Assembly (NCBI GenBank): GCA_013368325.1
Contig: JAACJK010000110.1
Span: forward strand, 806,001 to 870,000
Direction of reading: 5' to 3'
DNA from: Ephemerocybe angulata
Lineage: Eukaryota > Basidiomycota > Agaricomycetes > Agaricales > Psathyrellaceae
Length of the DNA: 64,000 bases
Below are positions 37,075-48,821 of this stretch, piece after piece. Position numbers and translations under genes: made by a program. A model generated the notes under the pieces. The model was not told the DNA's origin and did no database searches. It saw only the letters and a list, made by a program, of their open reading frames with translations. Within the stretch, counting starts at the first letter, position 1; each line of letters starts with the position of its first letter.

Positions 37075-37445
37075 ATCTCATCAAGAGGCTATCAGGTCGG
37101 AGACCGCCAATTGCCGGGCACAACAATTGTATTCGGTCGTCGACTCCACTTTCAGAAGTTCAAGGGGCTAGTCGTTGAGAGGAGAAAATCGTAAGGGTAT
37201 CATTACATTTGGTATGATGTCGAAAGCGCAAGCTCGAACCGGGGGAGCTTGAGAGGAAGAGTATGGATAATCAGCCATGTACGACAAACGGTGACCATGC
37301 ACCAGGATTTCAATTGTATACTAACGACACCTGTGCTTGTCAACATCCACAAAATCCATACACCTAAACCAAAGAATGACGACTGTCCAGATCATGAAAT
37401 CCCAACGTTCGTCCACGAAGGAGCAGCGAGAACCGCACCAACTCC

Positions 37446-38681
37446 TCAAGCAGCCGTCGCGACAGGCGCAGGATAGGCGATGGCCGGATCGGACTGGGCC
37501 ATCGTCAAGGCTGCGGCGAACGAAGGGAAGGACGCAAAGGGATCGTTGGGGGATGGGGAGGCAATGTACGACCTCTTGACGCGAGTGAACGCGGCCTTAC
37601 CGGGGCTCATGAGCGCGCTTCGCAGCAACGACTCGCGAGCGGCCGGCTGCTTCGGGGCAGCGGCAGGCGACCATACACCTCCGTCCTGCGTTCCAAACAC
37701 CAACCCAAGACCAGGGGACTTCATAGCCACGTTAGGTGATTGGAGGTTCACCTCCTCCATGTCCATCGCGGACTCGGGGTACTCCAAAGCCGTCACCATC
37801 GGGGTTTCGGACTCCAGCGTCACAGCATCCCAGAACGCGTCGCTCAAAGCGGTGGCATCGTCCTGGGGGGAGATGGCGAGCGGCGCAGGCCTGTGAGAGC
37901 GCTGCAGGCTTGCGGTGAGTGGCGTCTTGATGGGGTTCTTGAACGATTGCTGGAGGGGAGATGGGATGGGGGTGAAGGAAGCAGGTCCGCGGGCTTTTCT
38001 CGGGGCTGTGCTGACCGCCATCGACCGTGTTGGGAGCTCAACGGACGAATCTGACATGCGGCGGACAGACTTCGCCTCCTCGGATGCCTCGACCTCGGAC
38101 GGGATCCCTGCCGATGGATAGGGCGAGCGAGGATATGAGGCAATAGATCCCTTGAGATCACGAGGTGCATGGGCGGGAGCGGCGATATCCAAAGCAGCGA
38201 ATCGGATTTGATGAGCGACGTCTGTCGCAACCTTGGGCGATCGAGGGTCCTCGAACTCGGTGATGGCGGGAGACGCACATTGCTGCGAAGAGCGCAGAAT
38301 CGAATCAAGGCGCTTCTGCACCGTGGCCTTGGGCTTGGGAGGGGCGGACAGCTTGAACTCCGCCAACGACGGCGAGAAGTATCGATCACCGCGCGAAGGC
38401 AACTCCAAAGGGTTCGGGGAGACCTTGATGGGCGCTCTGTCGTAGGTATCCGACGAGTGGGTAGTGAACGTCGCCACAAGCTGGGGAGACGACATGAATT
38501 GAACATGAGGCGATTTGGAGCCGGCGGAGGCCAACACGGAGAACGACGCGTGGTAGGGGAACGGGGTTGGAGACAAAGGCAACCCAGCTGGGCGTCTAAG
38601 GATGGACCTGGTTTTGCCTGGTCGCGTCATCATAGACCGGACAGGGGAGGTAACGGTGTTTTTCATGATGGAAAGGGACAT
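37446..38681 (-). CDS. YDRAPI-motif low-complexity protein 2
   Basis: Conserved hypothetical of 411 aa in one exon from ATG 38681. Residues about 58-102 carry the block shared with 30310-31083: PHVQFMSSPQL, then SSDTYDRAPIKVSPN and LPSRG. The N-terminus is basic (TRPGKTRSILRRP). The body is Ser/Pro/Ala-rich with many potential phosphorylation sites (SP and TP) and motifs such as RSYIASPSPNDPFASF near the C-terminus. No enzyme motif is visible. Its longer length and extra C-terminal region distinguish it from the paralogue. Confidence 0.72.
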   Translation of the reverse strand: MSLSIMKNTVTSPVRSMMTRPGKTRSILRRPAGLPLSPTPFPYHASFSVLASAGSKSPHVQFMSSPQLVATFTTHSSDTYDRAPIKVSPNPLELPSRGDRYFSPSLAEFKLSAPPKPKATVQKRLDSILRSSQQCASPAITEFEDPRSPKVATDVAHQIRFAALDIAAPAHAPRDLKGSIASYPRSPYPSAGIPSEVEASEEAKSVRRMSDSSVELPTRSMAVSTAPRKARGPASFTPIPSPLQQSFKNPIKTPLTASLQRSHRPAPLAISPQDDATALSDAFWDAVTLESETPMVTALEYPESAMDMEEVNLQSPNVAMKSPGLGLVFGTQDGGVWSPAAAPKQPAARESLLRSALMSPGKAAFTRVKRSYIASPSPNDPFASFPSFAAALTMAQSDPAIAYPAPVATAA

Positions 38682-38893
38682 TCTGCCAGAGAAGTCGATG
38701 GTTTAGATGCAATGAAATTTGGGTCGTTGAGCAAAGCAGTGTCTTGACCAGCAAGGCAAAGCAGGCTAAAAAAGGGTTAGCGAAATGCCCATGATACTGA
38801 AAGCAAAACAAGGGCGCACGTCGTGAGGGGTTTGGGGGTCGTAGGAGGGCGAGTGACACCAGAGGGTGGGGAGGTTGATCACTGCCAGAGGTC

Positions 38894-38901
38894 TTTATAT
38901 A
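38894..38901 (-). promoter_or_regulatory. TATA box of YDRAPI protein 2 gene
   Basis: On the minus strand it reads TATATAAA, about 215 bp upstream of the ATG. A CTCTGGCAG just before the ATG could be a 5'-leader intron acceptor. Confidence 0.5.
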
Positions 38902-40306
38902 TGTATCAAGGAGTTGCCATAGGGAGATAGCACAGCGTCCACCCTGACAGCTATCACGCATGTGGTCCACATTGGCGATGTTGACATCTCAACTGACCGC
39001 AGAATGGGCGCCGGAAGCCCGGATGCAAAATGACTTTAATAAGGACAGCCTCGTTTCTATGCAATGCAAGTAGGATTGCACAGTTCGCCTACCTCGGGCA
39101 ACGACGGCGAATGCTTATTTCCTGGGACCTGAAGGCATACTCAGGCTCAAGTCACGAAAGGAGAACGACTCCAATACCCTGTTTTCAAGAATAGCCTATG
39201 CCACATGGCATTATGCTATTGTGGGCTTCTCTTGGATCTTGATAGTGCATTTAGGGATGGGCGCTCCTTGGAATGACAAGAGATCGACATGGCTATGATG
39301 GGTCAGAGGGGCCACCTTTATCGAAACACAGCTTTTGTGAGTATGTCGCTCATACAGTTGAGTTCCGCAAAGCTATGCGCCGTCAGTGAACGGCGTCAAG
39401 AGATAGCAACAGTACTCACCAGGACCGTTAGCAAGCCTCGAGGTATCCTCTCACTGGAAGATTCCTCTGCGCGCATTGCTTGATGAGACCGAAACTCAAC
39501 TCAGTCACGATGCAGTCGCCATGGCCTTGCCTGAAGGTATTTATTCCGTGACGTACACTCTATTCATACGCTCCTTCCGCTACCTATGAATCCACCAAGG
39601 GGTCAGTCGTATTCAAGGATATTCACAGTTGATTCACAGCTTGCCAGGGACCAGGTCAGTGGAGGATAGCTAGTATCTGACGTTCGATGTGGCGTTTGGT
39701 GGGAGTGGAAGACAGCGGGGCCTTCCTGCACACCGAGGTGGAAACTCTCTGTGTGGTGTGCCTTGTGATATTAATCGACGAGACGGATGAATACCACAGG
39801 GTCCTCACCGTCAGCAATTAATAAGTACTGGCGAGCTATTTTGTCAGGGGCTTCCATCTTCTGTCAGATTGTGGTCCAATCTTACGCCCTCACCTAGGAA
39901 TCGCGGTTTAAAATCAGAGCGAGCCCGAGTCGGCGTTGTGGGCAATATGGAACTCATTCGGCAGCCGACTAGCCCGTCGGTCGGTCGGGGAGCAATAACA
40001 ACCCCTTTGACGAACATATACCCTGCATTTGGACATGTGAATACGCGCTGAACATCCTATCGGTCACTCCCGCTTCCAACTTACATGGATAAAAGATAAA
40101 GGTTCCTAGAACGAGAAGTTTGAGCGCCCAAGGTTTCGCGAAATTCGGAAGAGGTTGAAAAGAAGTCGATGTCGAAGCTTGTCGAAGTCGAACTCATCAA
40201 TTCTGGGGAACCTGGGAATGTATTTCCGTTTGTGTCAGCCCCTGAGTGCACACCAGTGCGCCCAAGCTGAATCTCAGCTGACTGGAAAAACCATCCGCAC
40301 AGTGCA
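38902..40306. other. Intergenic, no supported gene
   Basis: About 1.4 kb with only short open frames. A gtcggtcggtcgg run lies near 39977. Confidence 0.4.
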
Positions 40307-43300
40307 ATGCCCGTTTCTTCGATAGCTCCTCCATCGAAGAATGTGTTCGCCACTGACCTCGACGACGAAGAAGGATGGCAAGACATGCCCATCATCCGTG
40401 AGGATACCTCCAAGACTGATCTCGACGAGGAGGACCGGAGACGTTACCACTATCAGGCGTCAGCAAAGGGCAAAACGGCGGCGAACGCTACTGGAAACCT
40501 CATAGACTGGGATGACGAGGGAAACGAGTGGAGATCGAAGGTCGAGCAGAACGAGAGCGAGTACACCAGGCTGCGGGTCCGGGAGGAGGATGAGGCCGAT
40601 GAGGTCCATCTGCGGACCAAGTACCTCTTCGATGAGGACAAGGCCATGACCCCTCTCAGCCAGATGCAGCAAACGAAGAACCTCTTGACTGAGGCTCAGA
40701 GGATTGCCTACGTCGGTGTCTGTGCGCTTACGAGCAGGGAGATGCTACAGAATCTGCGGGTGTCGAAACGAAAGGAGCTCAAGGAGGCGGCGAAGAGCAT
40801 GGAACTCTGGCTGATGAAGATTATGGGCCGGCTCTACTATCATATGGAACTGGAGACGCAGGGTATGTGTGTATCTCACTCAAAATCATCCTAACAAGGT
40901 CTAACGCATTGGATAGAGCAGAAGATGATACAAAGTCTAGCAGAGCATGGGGTTGTTGCAGAGGATCTCGTCCCTGCATTGATGACAACCCACACCGTCG
41001 CCAACCCCGAGTACGATCCGGAAGAAGCACGCAGGCGAGATGAGGTGGAAGAGGCGGAGGAGGAACGAGTAAAGGAGGATGATGAAACCCTCGTGGATGA
41101 ACCGATATCAACGAAATTGCAGGACGACAGCGACGAGGAAGACGAAGATGTCACCGACCGCTCCAAGACCCCAACACCTGGGTCTCCCACACCTGAAATC
41201 GCGAAGGTGACAATAGAATCGAGCACGTCTGGCACACTGTCACAGCCCAACCACACAACGACGAAGGTGCTGAAGGAGAGCGATACTGCCGCCATCCCCG
41301 GCGTCTCCACCACTCTATCTGCAGCCGACAAGGACGTGACCCTCGACATTCGCTGGACAGTTCTCTGCGATCTATTCCTCATCCTCATTGCCGACAGCGT
41401 GTACGACGCTCGATCAAGAGTACTACTCGAGAACGTAGCGCTCAAACTTGGCCTTGGATGGCTGGACGTGGTGAAATTCGAGAGTCGCGTGACAGAGGCT
41501 CTCGAGATCCAGGAAGATGTCAGCACCCTAGAACAGCAGGACATCGTTGAAGACGCCCGGAAAGCAGGCAGAAAACGACGGTTCATGATGCTTGGCCTTG
41601 CGACGGTCGGCGGTGGTCTAGTGATCGGTTTGTCGGCTGGCCTCCTCGCTCCTGTCATTGGACTCGGCCTGGCTGGCGCTCTGGGCACGGTCGGTGTAAC
41701 AGGTGCAAGTGCTTTCCTGGGTGGAACGGCAGGAGCTGCGGTCATTACTACAGGAGGTGTTTTGACCGGATCCAGTATCGCAGCCCGGGGTATGGCGAAA
41801 CGAACTCAACAAGTCCGCACCTTCGACATCCTCCCTCTTCACAACAACAAACGCGTCAACTGCATTCTTACCGTTCCTGGCTTCATGACGAGTCTGAATG
41901 ACGATGTCCGCCTGCCATTTAGCGTCCTGGACCCGATTGTAGGAGATGTGTTCAGTGTGCTATGGGAGCCCGATATGATCAGGGAGACCGGAGACGCCCT
42001 CAAGATCTTGACCGGGGAAGTGCTATCGCAGATTGGAATGACAGTTTTGAGCGCTACAGTGATGACCGGTCTCATGTCGGCGCTGCAATGGCCGATCAGT
42101 AAGCAAGCTCATGCCTCATCTCCAGTGCGCCTTACTAATACTCTGCGTAGTTCTTACGAAGCTAGGATATCTCATTGACAATCCATGGAGCAACGCACTG
42201 GACCGCGCGAAAGCTGCAGGCCGGGTCCTTGCGGACGTTCTCATCCAACGACATCTCGGTGTGCGACCCATCACGCTGATTGGCTTTTCCCTGGGTGCAC
42301 GAGTTATCTTCTACGCCTTACTTGAGCTCGCCAAACAGAAGCAGTATGGCATTGTGCAAGACGTGTTCCTTCTCGGAACTACTGTAACAGCGTCAACATC
42401 CACATGGCTAGAAACGCGCGCAGTCGTTTCCGGACGCTATGTCAATGCGTATGCCAGAAACGATTGGGTTTTGAATTATCTCTTCCGTGCAACATCTGGG
42501 GGCATCGGGACTGTCGCTGGATTGAGACCTGTGGAGGGGGTAGCGGGCCTCGATAACGTCGACATCACGGACAAGATCGCTGGCCATATGAGTTACCGTA
42601 CATTCATGCCGCTCATCCTGGACCAGCTGGGTTTCCCGGTTTTCTCAGATTTCTTCGATGAACCAGTGGTACGTACACAACGCTTCCATATTCATATGGA
42701 TTTCCAATTCTTATTTTCGATTCATGTATAGGAGCCCGACTTTGACGAGGACCGTGTGGTTATGACAGCAGAAGAGGCTGCAAACCAGAAGAAGGGTTGG
42801 TTTTCCAAGCGGAACTCGACATCCATTCCCCAGCATGTCTCCAGACCCCCATCTACGGCATCATGGGCAAAGCCACCTCCAAAGGCGACTGACGCTGCAG
42901 TTGCAGCTGGGGCTTCAACGGCAGCCAACGGTGAAGACGATGACGAACTTCCACCGCGCATGGAATCTGCGCACTCCGAAACGACCGTGACACCCCAGAT
43001 TTCTGAAAAGCAGGTACAGGAAGCGTGTGCCTCTTCGGGTCGATCAACGCCCACTGTCGCCCACTCACGTAACTCTTCTCAAAGCGACCTTCCCCGTCAT
43101 GCTGGCTTTGATCTCAAGGCAATTAAAGATGCTGTTAGCGTTGTAGAATCCAAGGCCGATATCATCAAGGAGGACGCACAGGAAACTGCGAATGCGGCTT
43201 TCGCTGTGGCAAGTTCCTCCTCGGCAGCTCATTCAGAGTTCCCGCAGAGATCGCAATCCACGCCGCCTTCATCGCACGAACAACTTTCCTCCTCTATACG

Positions 43301-43862
43301 CTCCCCTTCGCTCGACTATGAGCAGGGTATCATTGAACAACGCCTACCATCGACCACCCTATCTGATATGCGCGATAGTATACCTTCCTTCAATCGCTCC
43401 GTATCCGATCGGTACAAGCCCTCTTCCTTGTCCAACTCCTTCGCTGCTACGCCCTCCTCGCTATCGTCGTCTTTCGCCTCTGCTTCGTCCTCGTTTTATT
43501 CTTCCTCCTCCTCTTCGAATTCTCGCCCCTCCTTAACCTCCACCTCTGAACCTATTACCGACCCCACGCCGTCTGGGTGGGGCACCGGCCCCTCACCTTC
43601 TTCATCCTCCAACAATCCTTTCGCCTCCAACCTCTCTGCATCAACCATCACCCTAAACGGACGAAATCCATTCAACGCATCTTCATCTTTAAACCCATTC
43701 GCCAATCCGACACCGCCGCCATTGGCTTCGAATAGTCCTGCCTTGTCGTTTGGGGGTCTCGACGGAACGATCACGCCTGTGGTAGAGGATCCCTGGGGCG
43801 CCCCTTCAGCTTGGAAGAAGAAACCGGCGGGCGATACATTCAATGCCAATCCATGGTCGTAA
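40307..43862 (+). CDS. DUF726 alpha/beta-hydrolase, membrane-associated
   Basis: Large DUF726-family protein (TMCO4-like in animals; yeast has a relative of unknown enzymatic role). Exons are 40307-40862, 40917-42098, 42151-42668 and 42732-43862, 1128 aa. The N-terminus is acidic (ATDLDDEEGWQDMP). The middle has a Gly/Ala-rich hydrophobic segment of two probable membrane passes (residues about 420-480), followed by VNCILTVPGFM, the nucleophile elbow LIGFSLGAR (GxSxG) and VFLLGTTVT. The C-terminal 370 residues are disordered, Ser-rich, with NPF repeats (NNPFASN, RNPFNAS, LNPFANP) and a terminal NPWS; NPF motifs bind EH-domain endocytic proteins. A lipase or esterase role at internal membranes is likely but unproven. 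Confidence 0.9.
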
Positions 43863-44202
43863 TACAGGCTCGCATGGCGCCCTCCCCGAAGATGCCCTTG
43901 CTTACATTCGGCGCCGCCGTCATCGCTGTACGCGATTTTCTATTCCTAGCGCCCTATTTAATGATTCGACCTTAGTCCCCAACATTTACCTGCTTCTAGG
44001 ATACACATTCTCTTTTCTATTCTGCCCCATCGTACAACCATTCAGTACTCATCTTCAGGCAATCAATACATTCATGTGGAACAATAACTTCGTAATAACC
44101 ATTCAAATTCGACAAACTGAAATCCATCTGAAGAGGCTCCAATTATTAGACACTGCCATCAATTGAACTTGAAAGGTGAGACGTACTGAGGATACGACAT
44201 AG
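43863..44202. other. Convergent 3' intergenic region
   Basis: AT-richer 3' flanks of the DUF726 gene and F-box-like protein 3. No gene is seen. Confidence 0.5.
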
Positions 44203-45889
44203 CTACTGAGCTTGAGCTCCTGCGCCAGCTCCTTGTGACTTCCACGTATTCCAATCGTTGACAACACGCAACAATCGTTTACTTTGTCGGTCGAGAGCTT
44301 CATTCATAGAATCAACGGAGTTGAGATTATCGAGCTCTGGGAATTGAGCCTTGATCCACGCTAACACCCGAGAAGGGGAATAGATTGTCGAGTCGCCGAC
44401 GGAAAGGGTTAGCAGTGGGAACGGCCCGTCCGAATTCGACACCGAGTCTGTGATTTTGGTAGCGTCGAATACAATTCCAAGATGCCGAATGGAGGGGACG
44501 CCTTTGAGGAGTGAAGAGACGTGGGTATGGTCGATTAGGGGTATCCTCCCAGCCCCCTGAAGGTAGTCGTCGAGGTATAGACTGACGATCTTGGGCCAGG
44601 CGGTTGGAATTTGCGAAAGAAGCATGGGAGTGACCTTGACATGCTCGGGGACATGAATAGTGAGCTCCTTCAATCTTCTAAACGCCAAGAGTGGAGAGAA
44701 GTCGACCCCTCCCTCAGGGTCGATGTCGTCGTCGAGGTCTTCTCCGGGTTCGGTCCAGTTGGAAAGATCCAGGGACCTCAATGCGCGGGGGTTGCAGTGT
44801 TTCTGAATAGTTTCGATGAGACCTCGGTAATGAAGGGACGCCGTCGGGTCAAGAAGTACCACGTCCAACTTCCAAACCGAGTTTGACCGCGGGATGTGTT
44901 GGAGGAAGGCAATGATGTCCTCGGTCGACCGTCCACGGAGCCGCAACGCCCTGAGGGACGGAAAATTTCCACGTTGAGGTTTTACGAGGGGAGACTTTGT
45001 TCCAGGGGTGTAGAGAAGCGGCACGTCTTTCAGATACCCGTCAATGTTGAGAATCGCAAGCATGGGGAGGGAGGCCAACGTCGGCATGGCTGCACCCGTT
45101 GTCTCGCCGGAGACTGTTAGACTTCGAAGGTAGGCCCAATTGAACGAAGTGAGGTATAGATCCGAGTCACTGGGCCCTTTGGCCGATTTCAATGAGCCGA
45201 AACCGTTATCGATCTTTAAAGTCTTGACATGGGAGGAGGATTTGGTGGCGAGGAACACCGACGCGGTGTGGATGGGATAGTCATCACCGGAAACCTTGAC
45301 GGTGAGCGACGTGACATTTCTTCCGTAGAAGAGGTCCATAAACGGAGAGAGGTGGCTGGAATACGAATCCCCCTCGTAATCATGCATGCGGGTAGGCGAG
45401 GGCCAAGTGAAGCTTGTTAGAAGGGGGGACAGGGCGCCAGGCTCTCTATCTGTTGCTAGTTCCAGGGCTTGAAGAAATGCGATCGAGAGGAGCATCTTTC
45501 CACTGGATCCATCTGGAGGGGCGAAGGTTCGAATGCGGCGGGAGTAAAAGGTTCGATATCTCTGCAGGTCACTCGCAGTGAGGACCCGGCGCAAAGTCTG
45601 CCAAAAGTCTCAGTAACAAAAACATTTCGCAGAGGGGCAAGAAATCAAGGTTTACCACAATCGTTGCCCATCTATCCACATTCAACACACTTTCACGATC
45701 CTCGGCCTCCCAAAGATCGTCTGGCAAGCAAGCCAGCAAAGGCTCATATGAATTTATCGAGTGCCAGAGGGAGTCGAGACCTGGCTCCAGAAAGGCACGA
45801 TGGGACAATGCCATCGCGCACGCCTCTTTTTTCTTCAGGTGGTTGCATACCGTTCGGACCACCTCAGGGACACGAAGAGCTTGGTCCAT
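44203..45889 (-). CDS. F-box/LRR-like protein 3
   Basis: Paralogue of the 24-27 kb genes. Exons are 45656-45889 (78 codons) and 44203-45597, with a 58-bp intron in the shared position, 542 aa. Exon 1 starts MDQALRVPEVVRTVCNH and has AMALSHRAFLEPGLDSLW and YEPLLACLPDDLW. Exon 2 starts with LTASDLQRYRTFYSRRIRTF. The Leu-rich body ends with a conserved IDHTHVSSLLKGVPSIRHLGI block and a short Gly/Ala/Gln tail. It is transcribed away from 46360-48115. Confidence 0.8.
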
Positions 45890-46359
45890 ACGATGAGAGT
45901 TTGGGACAAGGAGCGGAGGCGCGTGATATTTCGAAGTTCCATGACAGATCTTGAATCTTCACACCACGGTTTGGAAAACCTGACACACTTCCGAGTCTAT
46001 CAGATATACCTGTAACCTAAGTTGTTGGAAAGAATGAGAATAAGCTTTGGTATCCACCTTAGCTCGCTATCCTGGAACAAGTGCTGAGACTTGGAAGGCT
46101 TTCGGTTGACCCCCAGTGGTGGAGTCCGTGTTGCTCGGGCTTGTGCAAATTGATTGCCGATCCTAATCCGTCAATCCGGCCATCATAATGAGCAGACAGA
46201 GGGCCTTGCCACTTGTGAGGCTGGCACCATCGGAGAACGGTCAACAAGCTTCAACAAGCTAACAAGGCACAGCATGTCTCACCCTGAAAGCTGGAAATGG
46301 CACTGGGCGAAACGTAAAAATGCAGAACCTCAAACCCTTCAGCGCTCTCTATTCTCGAC
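45890..46359. promoter_or_regulatory. Shared intergenic region of divergent F-box pair 2
   Basis: 470 bp between start codons. It includes a small direct repeat agcttcaaca near 46246. No TATA box is seen. Confidence 0.4.
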
Positions 46360-48115
46360 ATGCATCGCTCTTTGCAAATATCCGAGGTCATCCACACGAT
46401 TTGCGACCAACTCGACCAATCCGACCATCTAGAACGCAACACCTGCATCGCCCTGTCCTTGACCTGCAAGGCCTTCTTAGAACCAGCCCTGGATCACATA
46501 TGGCGAGACGTGTCGTCGTTCAAACCGCTGGTCGCCTGCCTGCCTGCAGACCTGTGGAGAGTCGAGATTCAGCCAATGGGTCGCTCGAAGGGCGTGGCTG
46601 AGACGGAGCCCTATTACAGCCAACTCGTTCGGAAGCTTCTAGTCAGTGAAGACTTCTATTATGTTATGTTAAACCAACCAATTGACGGCTTGGTGGTAGC
46701 ATCTTCAGCGAGAAGTCACTCCCGCGGACCTGGATCGATACCTGAGCTTCTACGCGGGCCGTATTCGAACATTTCAAACGGACTCGTGGATGCCCTTTCC
46801 CATCCTTTCCGTTCACGCATTGAAGTCCATCCAAGTCGCCACGAACTTCAAGAAGGGGGCTCTCGCACCGTCGCTCCATGCCCTCAAATGGGTTTCACCT
46901 GCCTTACTCGAGTCCGTTTTCAAGAGTCACGATGCCGCAGACGATTTCTACCCTATTTACGCATCACTTTTCCTAAGCGAACACGTCGACACCCTCCATT
47001 TATGCATCTACAAGGAGTACGCTCAGTATATGGCTGAAGTACATTCCGCGCTAGACCGCTTCCCCGACATGAAGGTGTTGTCCATGGAGGCGGCAAATGG
47101 CCAGATCCTCAACGACTACATTGGATATGCACCATGGCACCGCTTGGAGAAGTTGTCCTCGGTTAACACTATCCTCGATGATTCCATCATCGCAACCCTG
47201 TCTACTATTCCTTGCCTTAGGCTCCTTGTTCTGCAAGACCCATACTCGGAAACGCCAGCACTTACGCCGCAACCTTCAGGAAGCCCTCCGCCCATAACCG
47301 AGGACCTGACACCCCCCTTCCCTTCTCTGGAGTCGCTGACGCTTATCTACAAGGACCTAAGAAGCTGCAACCTCCTCCTCCGATCACTACCTCCCTCAAA
47401 TCGACTGCACTCCATCCACATCAGCTACACACACGGATATCTCCAAAATACAATCGACACCATCCACTCGCACGTTAACCACCTGACACTGCGCAAGCTC
47501 GTCGTGATCGACGACTTCTATCCCACAAACGACTATTCCTCGCCCTCGCTAGAGAAAACTGAGGATGAGTTCTGGGATGACGTTGAAATGCAGCCTCTAT
47601 TGGCCTTCAAGAACATCGTCACGCTGAGGGTCGTGCGTAAGGGCTGGCACACCCTTCTTACCCCTGACTTCGTGCACGAACTCGAGATGTCCGACAGCTC
47701 CTGGAGGAATTTGGAGGAACTCGATCTCTGCGGCACGCGTCCTACGACCCAGGTCCCCCTCATTAACCACGACCATTTCTTGAAGATCCTCGAAGCCTGC
47801 CCCACCCTTCGAAATGTCGCCCTCTTTTTCGACGCTACTCGCATTACCTTCCATGATGAAAGTCCTAGCGCTCCTTTCCATCTGCAAAACTTGAGCGTTC
47901 GGGACTCGCCGATTGCTTCAGCCGATTGTGTGCTCAACTTCCTTGACTTCAACTTACCCAACATCCTCAGCATTAACGGGATCCCTGGGTGCATGGACCC
48001 GCCGTGCGTGCCTTTGTACCGGAAGCGGTGGGAGGAGGTTGAGGAGACTTTGAGGGACGCTAATCCGCGGCCTTGGATTCTAAACAGCATTGGAGTAGAC
48101 CCGTATTTGTATTGA
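46360..48115 (+). CDS. F-box/LRR-like protein 4
   Basis: Same family. Exons are 46360-46641 (94 codons) and 46709-48115, with a 67-bp intron, 562 aa. Exon 1 begins MHRSLQISEVIHTICDQL, followed by IALSLTCKAFLEPALDHIW and FKPLVACLPADLW. Exon 2 starts with EVTPADLDRYLSFYAGRIRTF. It is longer than its paralogues in exon 1, with an acidic-polar insertion before the intron. The C-terminal INHDHFLKILEACPTLRNVAL block matches the family. It is followed directly by a relic of a fifth copy. Confidence 0.8.
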
Positions 48116-48171
48116 TCGATATATCATGGTCACCATCGACTGATGTGTAGGCCTGGCCCCTTGGCGCTTAA

Positions 48172-48475
48172 GTGAAAGCCGCAAGCGCACGATGTTCGTC
48201 ATCGTTTGAGAGACATCTGATCGACGGGGCATCGGCCTGTCTCACGCGGGCGGTCGAAATCCGAGAAGGGGAACCGGAGAGGAGTGAGCGCGGGATAACG
48301 GACTGGGTTCTGGTTAGTCTCTCTCACTGCAAGAAGGCATGCCTGACTGCTTATCTAACCGTAGAGAGACTGCGAAGAAGCATAACATTTGTGGACCTGC
48401 CTCGCTACCTGGACCGCTATGCACATCGGATTCGAGAATTGAAGCTCCTGCTGATATCCTTGAAAACTCATTAGA
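48172..48475 (+). pseudogene. Relic of a fifth F-box/LRR-like gene
   Basis: An intron-like end (ctaaccgtag) is followed by codons for RSITFVDLPRYLDRYAHRIREL, which match the start of exon 2 in the family, then a stop at 48473. The F-box exon is not recognisable upstream and no Leu-rich body follows. The 48116-48821 stretch holds nothing else recognisable. Confidence 0.6.
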
Positions 48476-48821
48476 ACGCCCCGTCCGCACCGTATCTCGC
48501 CTTGGCATACATTCTATGAGATAAACTGGTTGGGCCCGGCTCGACGACGCTCAGGCAATGAAACTAATTGAGAGCATTCGAGACGATGTGGGCGGTCAAG
48601 CACAGCTACGGAAAATACTCTACCAGATGCCTTTCTTCTGTGCCAGCGCTTAAATTTTACTGCCTCCGGGGTCACCTGCAACGTTGGAATTTCCGAGGCT
48701 GTCCGAGGCTGTGAGCAAGGCAAAAAGGTGTGAACAGCATGTTGTCCACAGTCCACATTGATTGCAGACCTCAGGGAGTTGCGGCTCGGCGTTCTTCGAC
48801 CTCTTCTCTGTTAACCACATC

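Larger units (their letters stand above)
31084..37445. other. Long gene-poor region
   Basis: 6.3 kb without a supported gene. It contains a TATTTAA motif on the minus strand near 31325 that could serve the YDRAPI gene, a G-rich tract at 31645-31710, an (ACG)n run at 32714-32736, splice-like words in 32.6-34.1 kb, and short direct repeats. A segment around gagtaccagtg..ctcgcgagcg at 34792-34850 recurs at 36672-36710. Two minus-strand blocks with agcaatgattctgg / agcaatgatgctgg followed by donors (36540-36570, 36255-36275) look like decayed related exons. Open frames lack domains. Confidence 0.4.

Noticed and set aside
36501..37076. 191-codon minus frame with hydrophobic segments
   Set aside because: It runs across short direct repeats and probable splice signals; composition is not protein-like overall.
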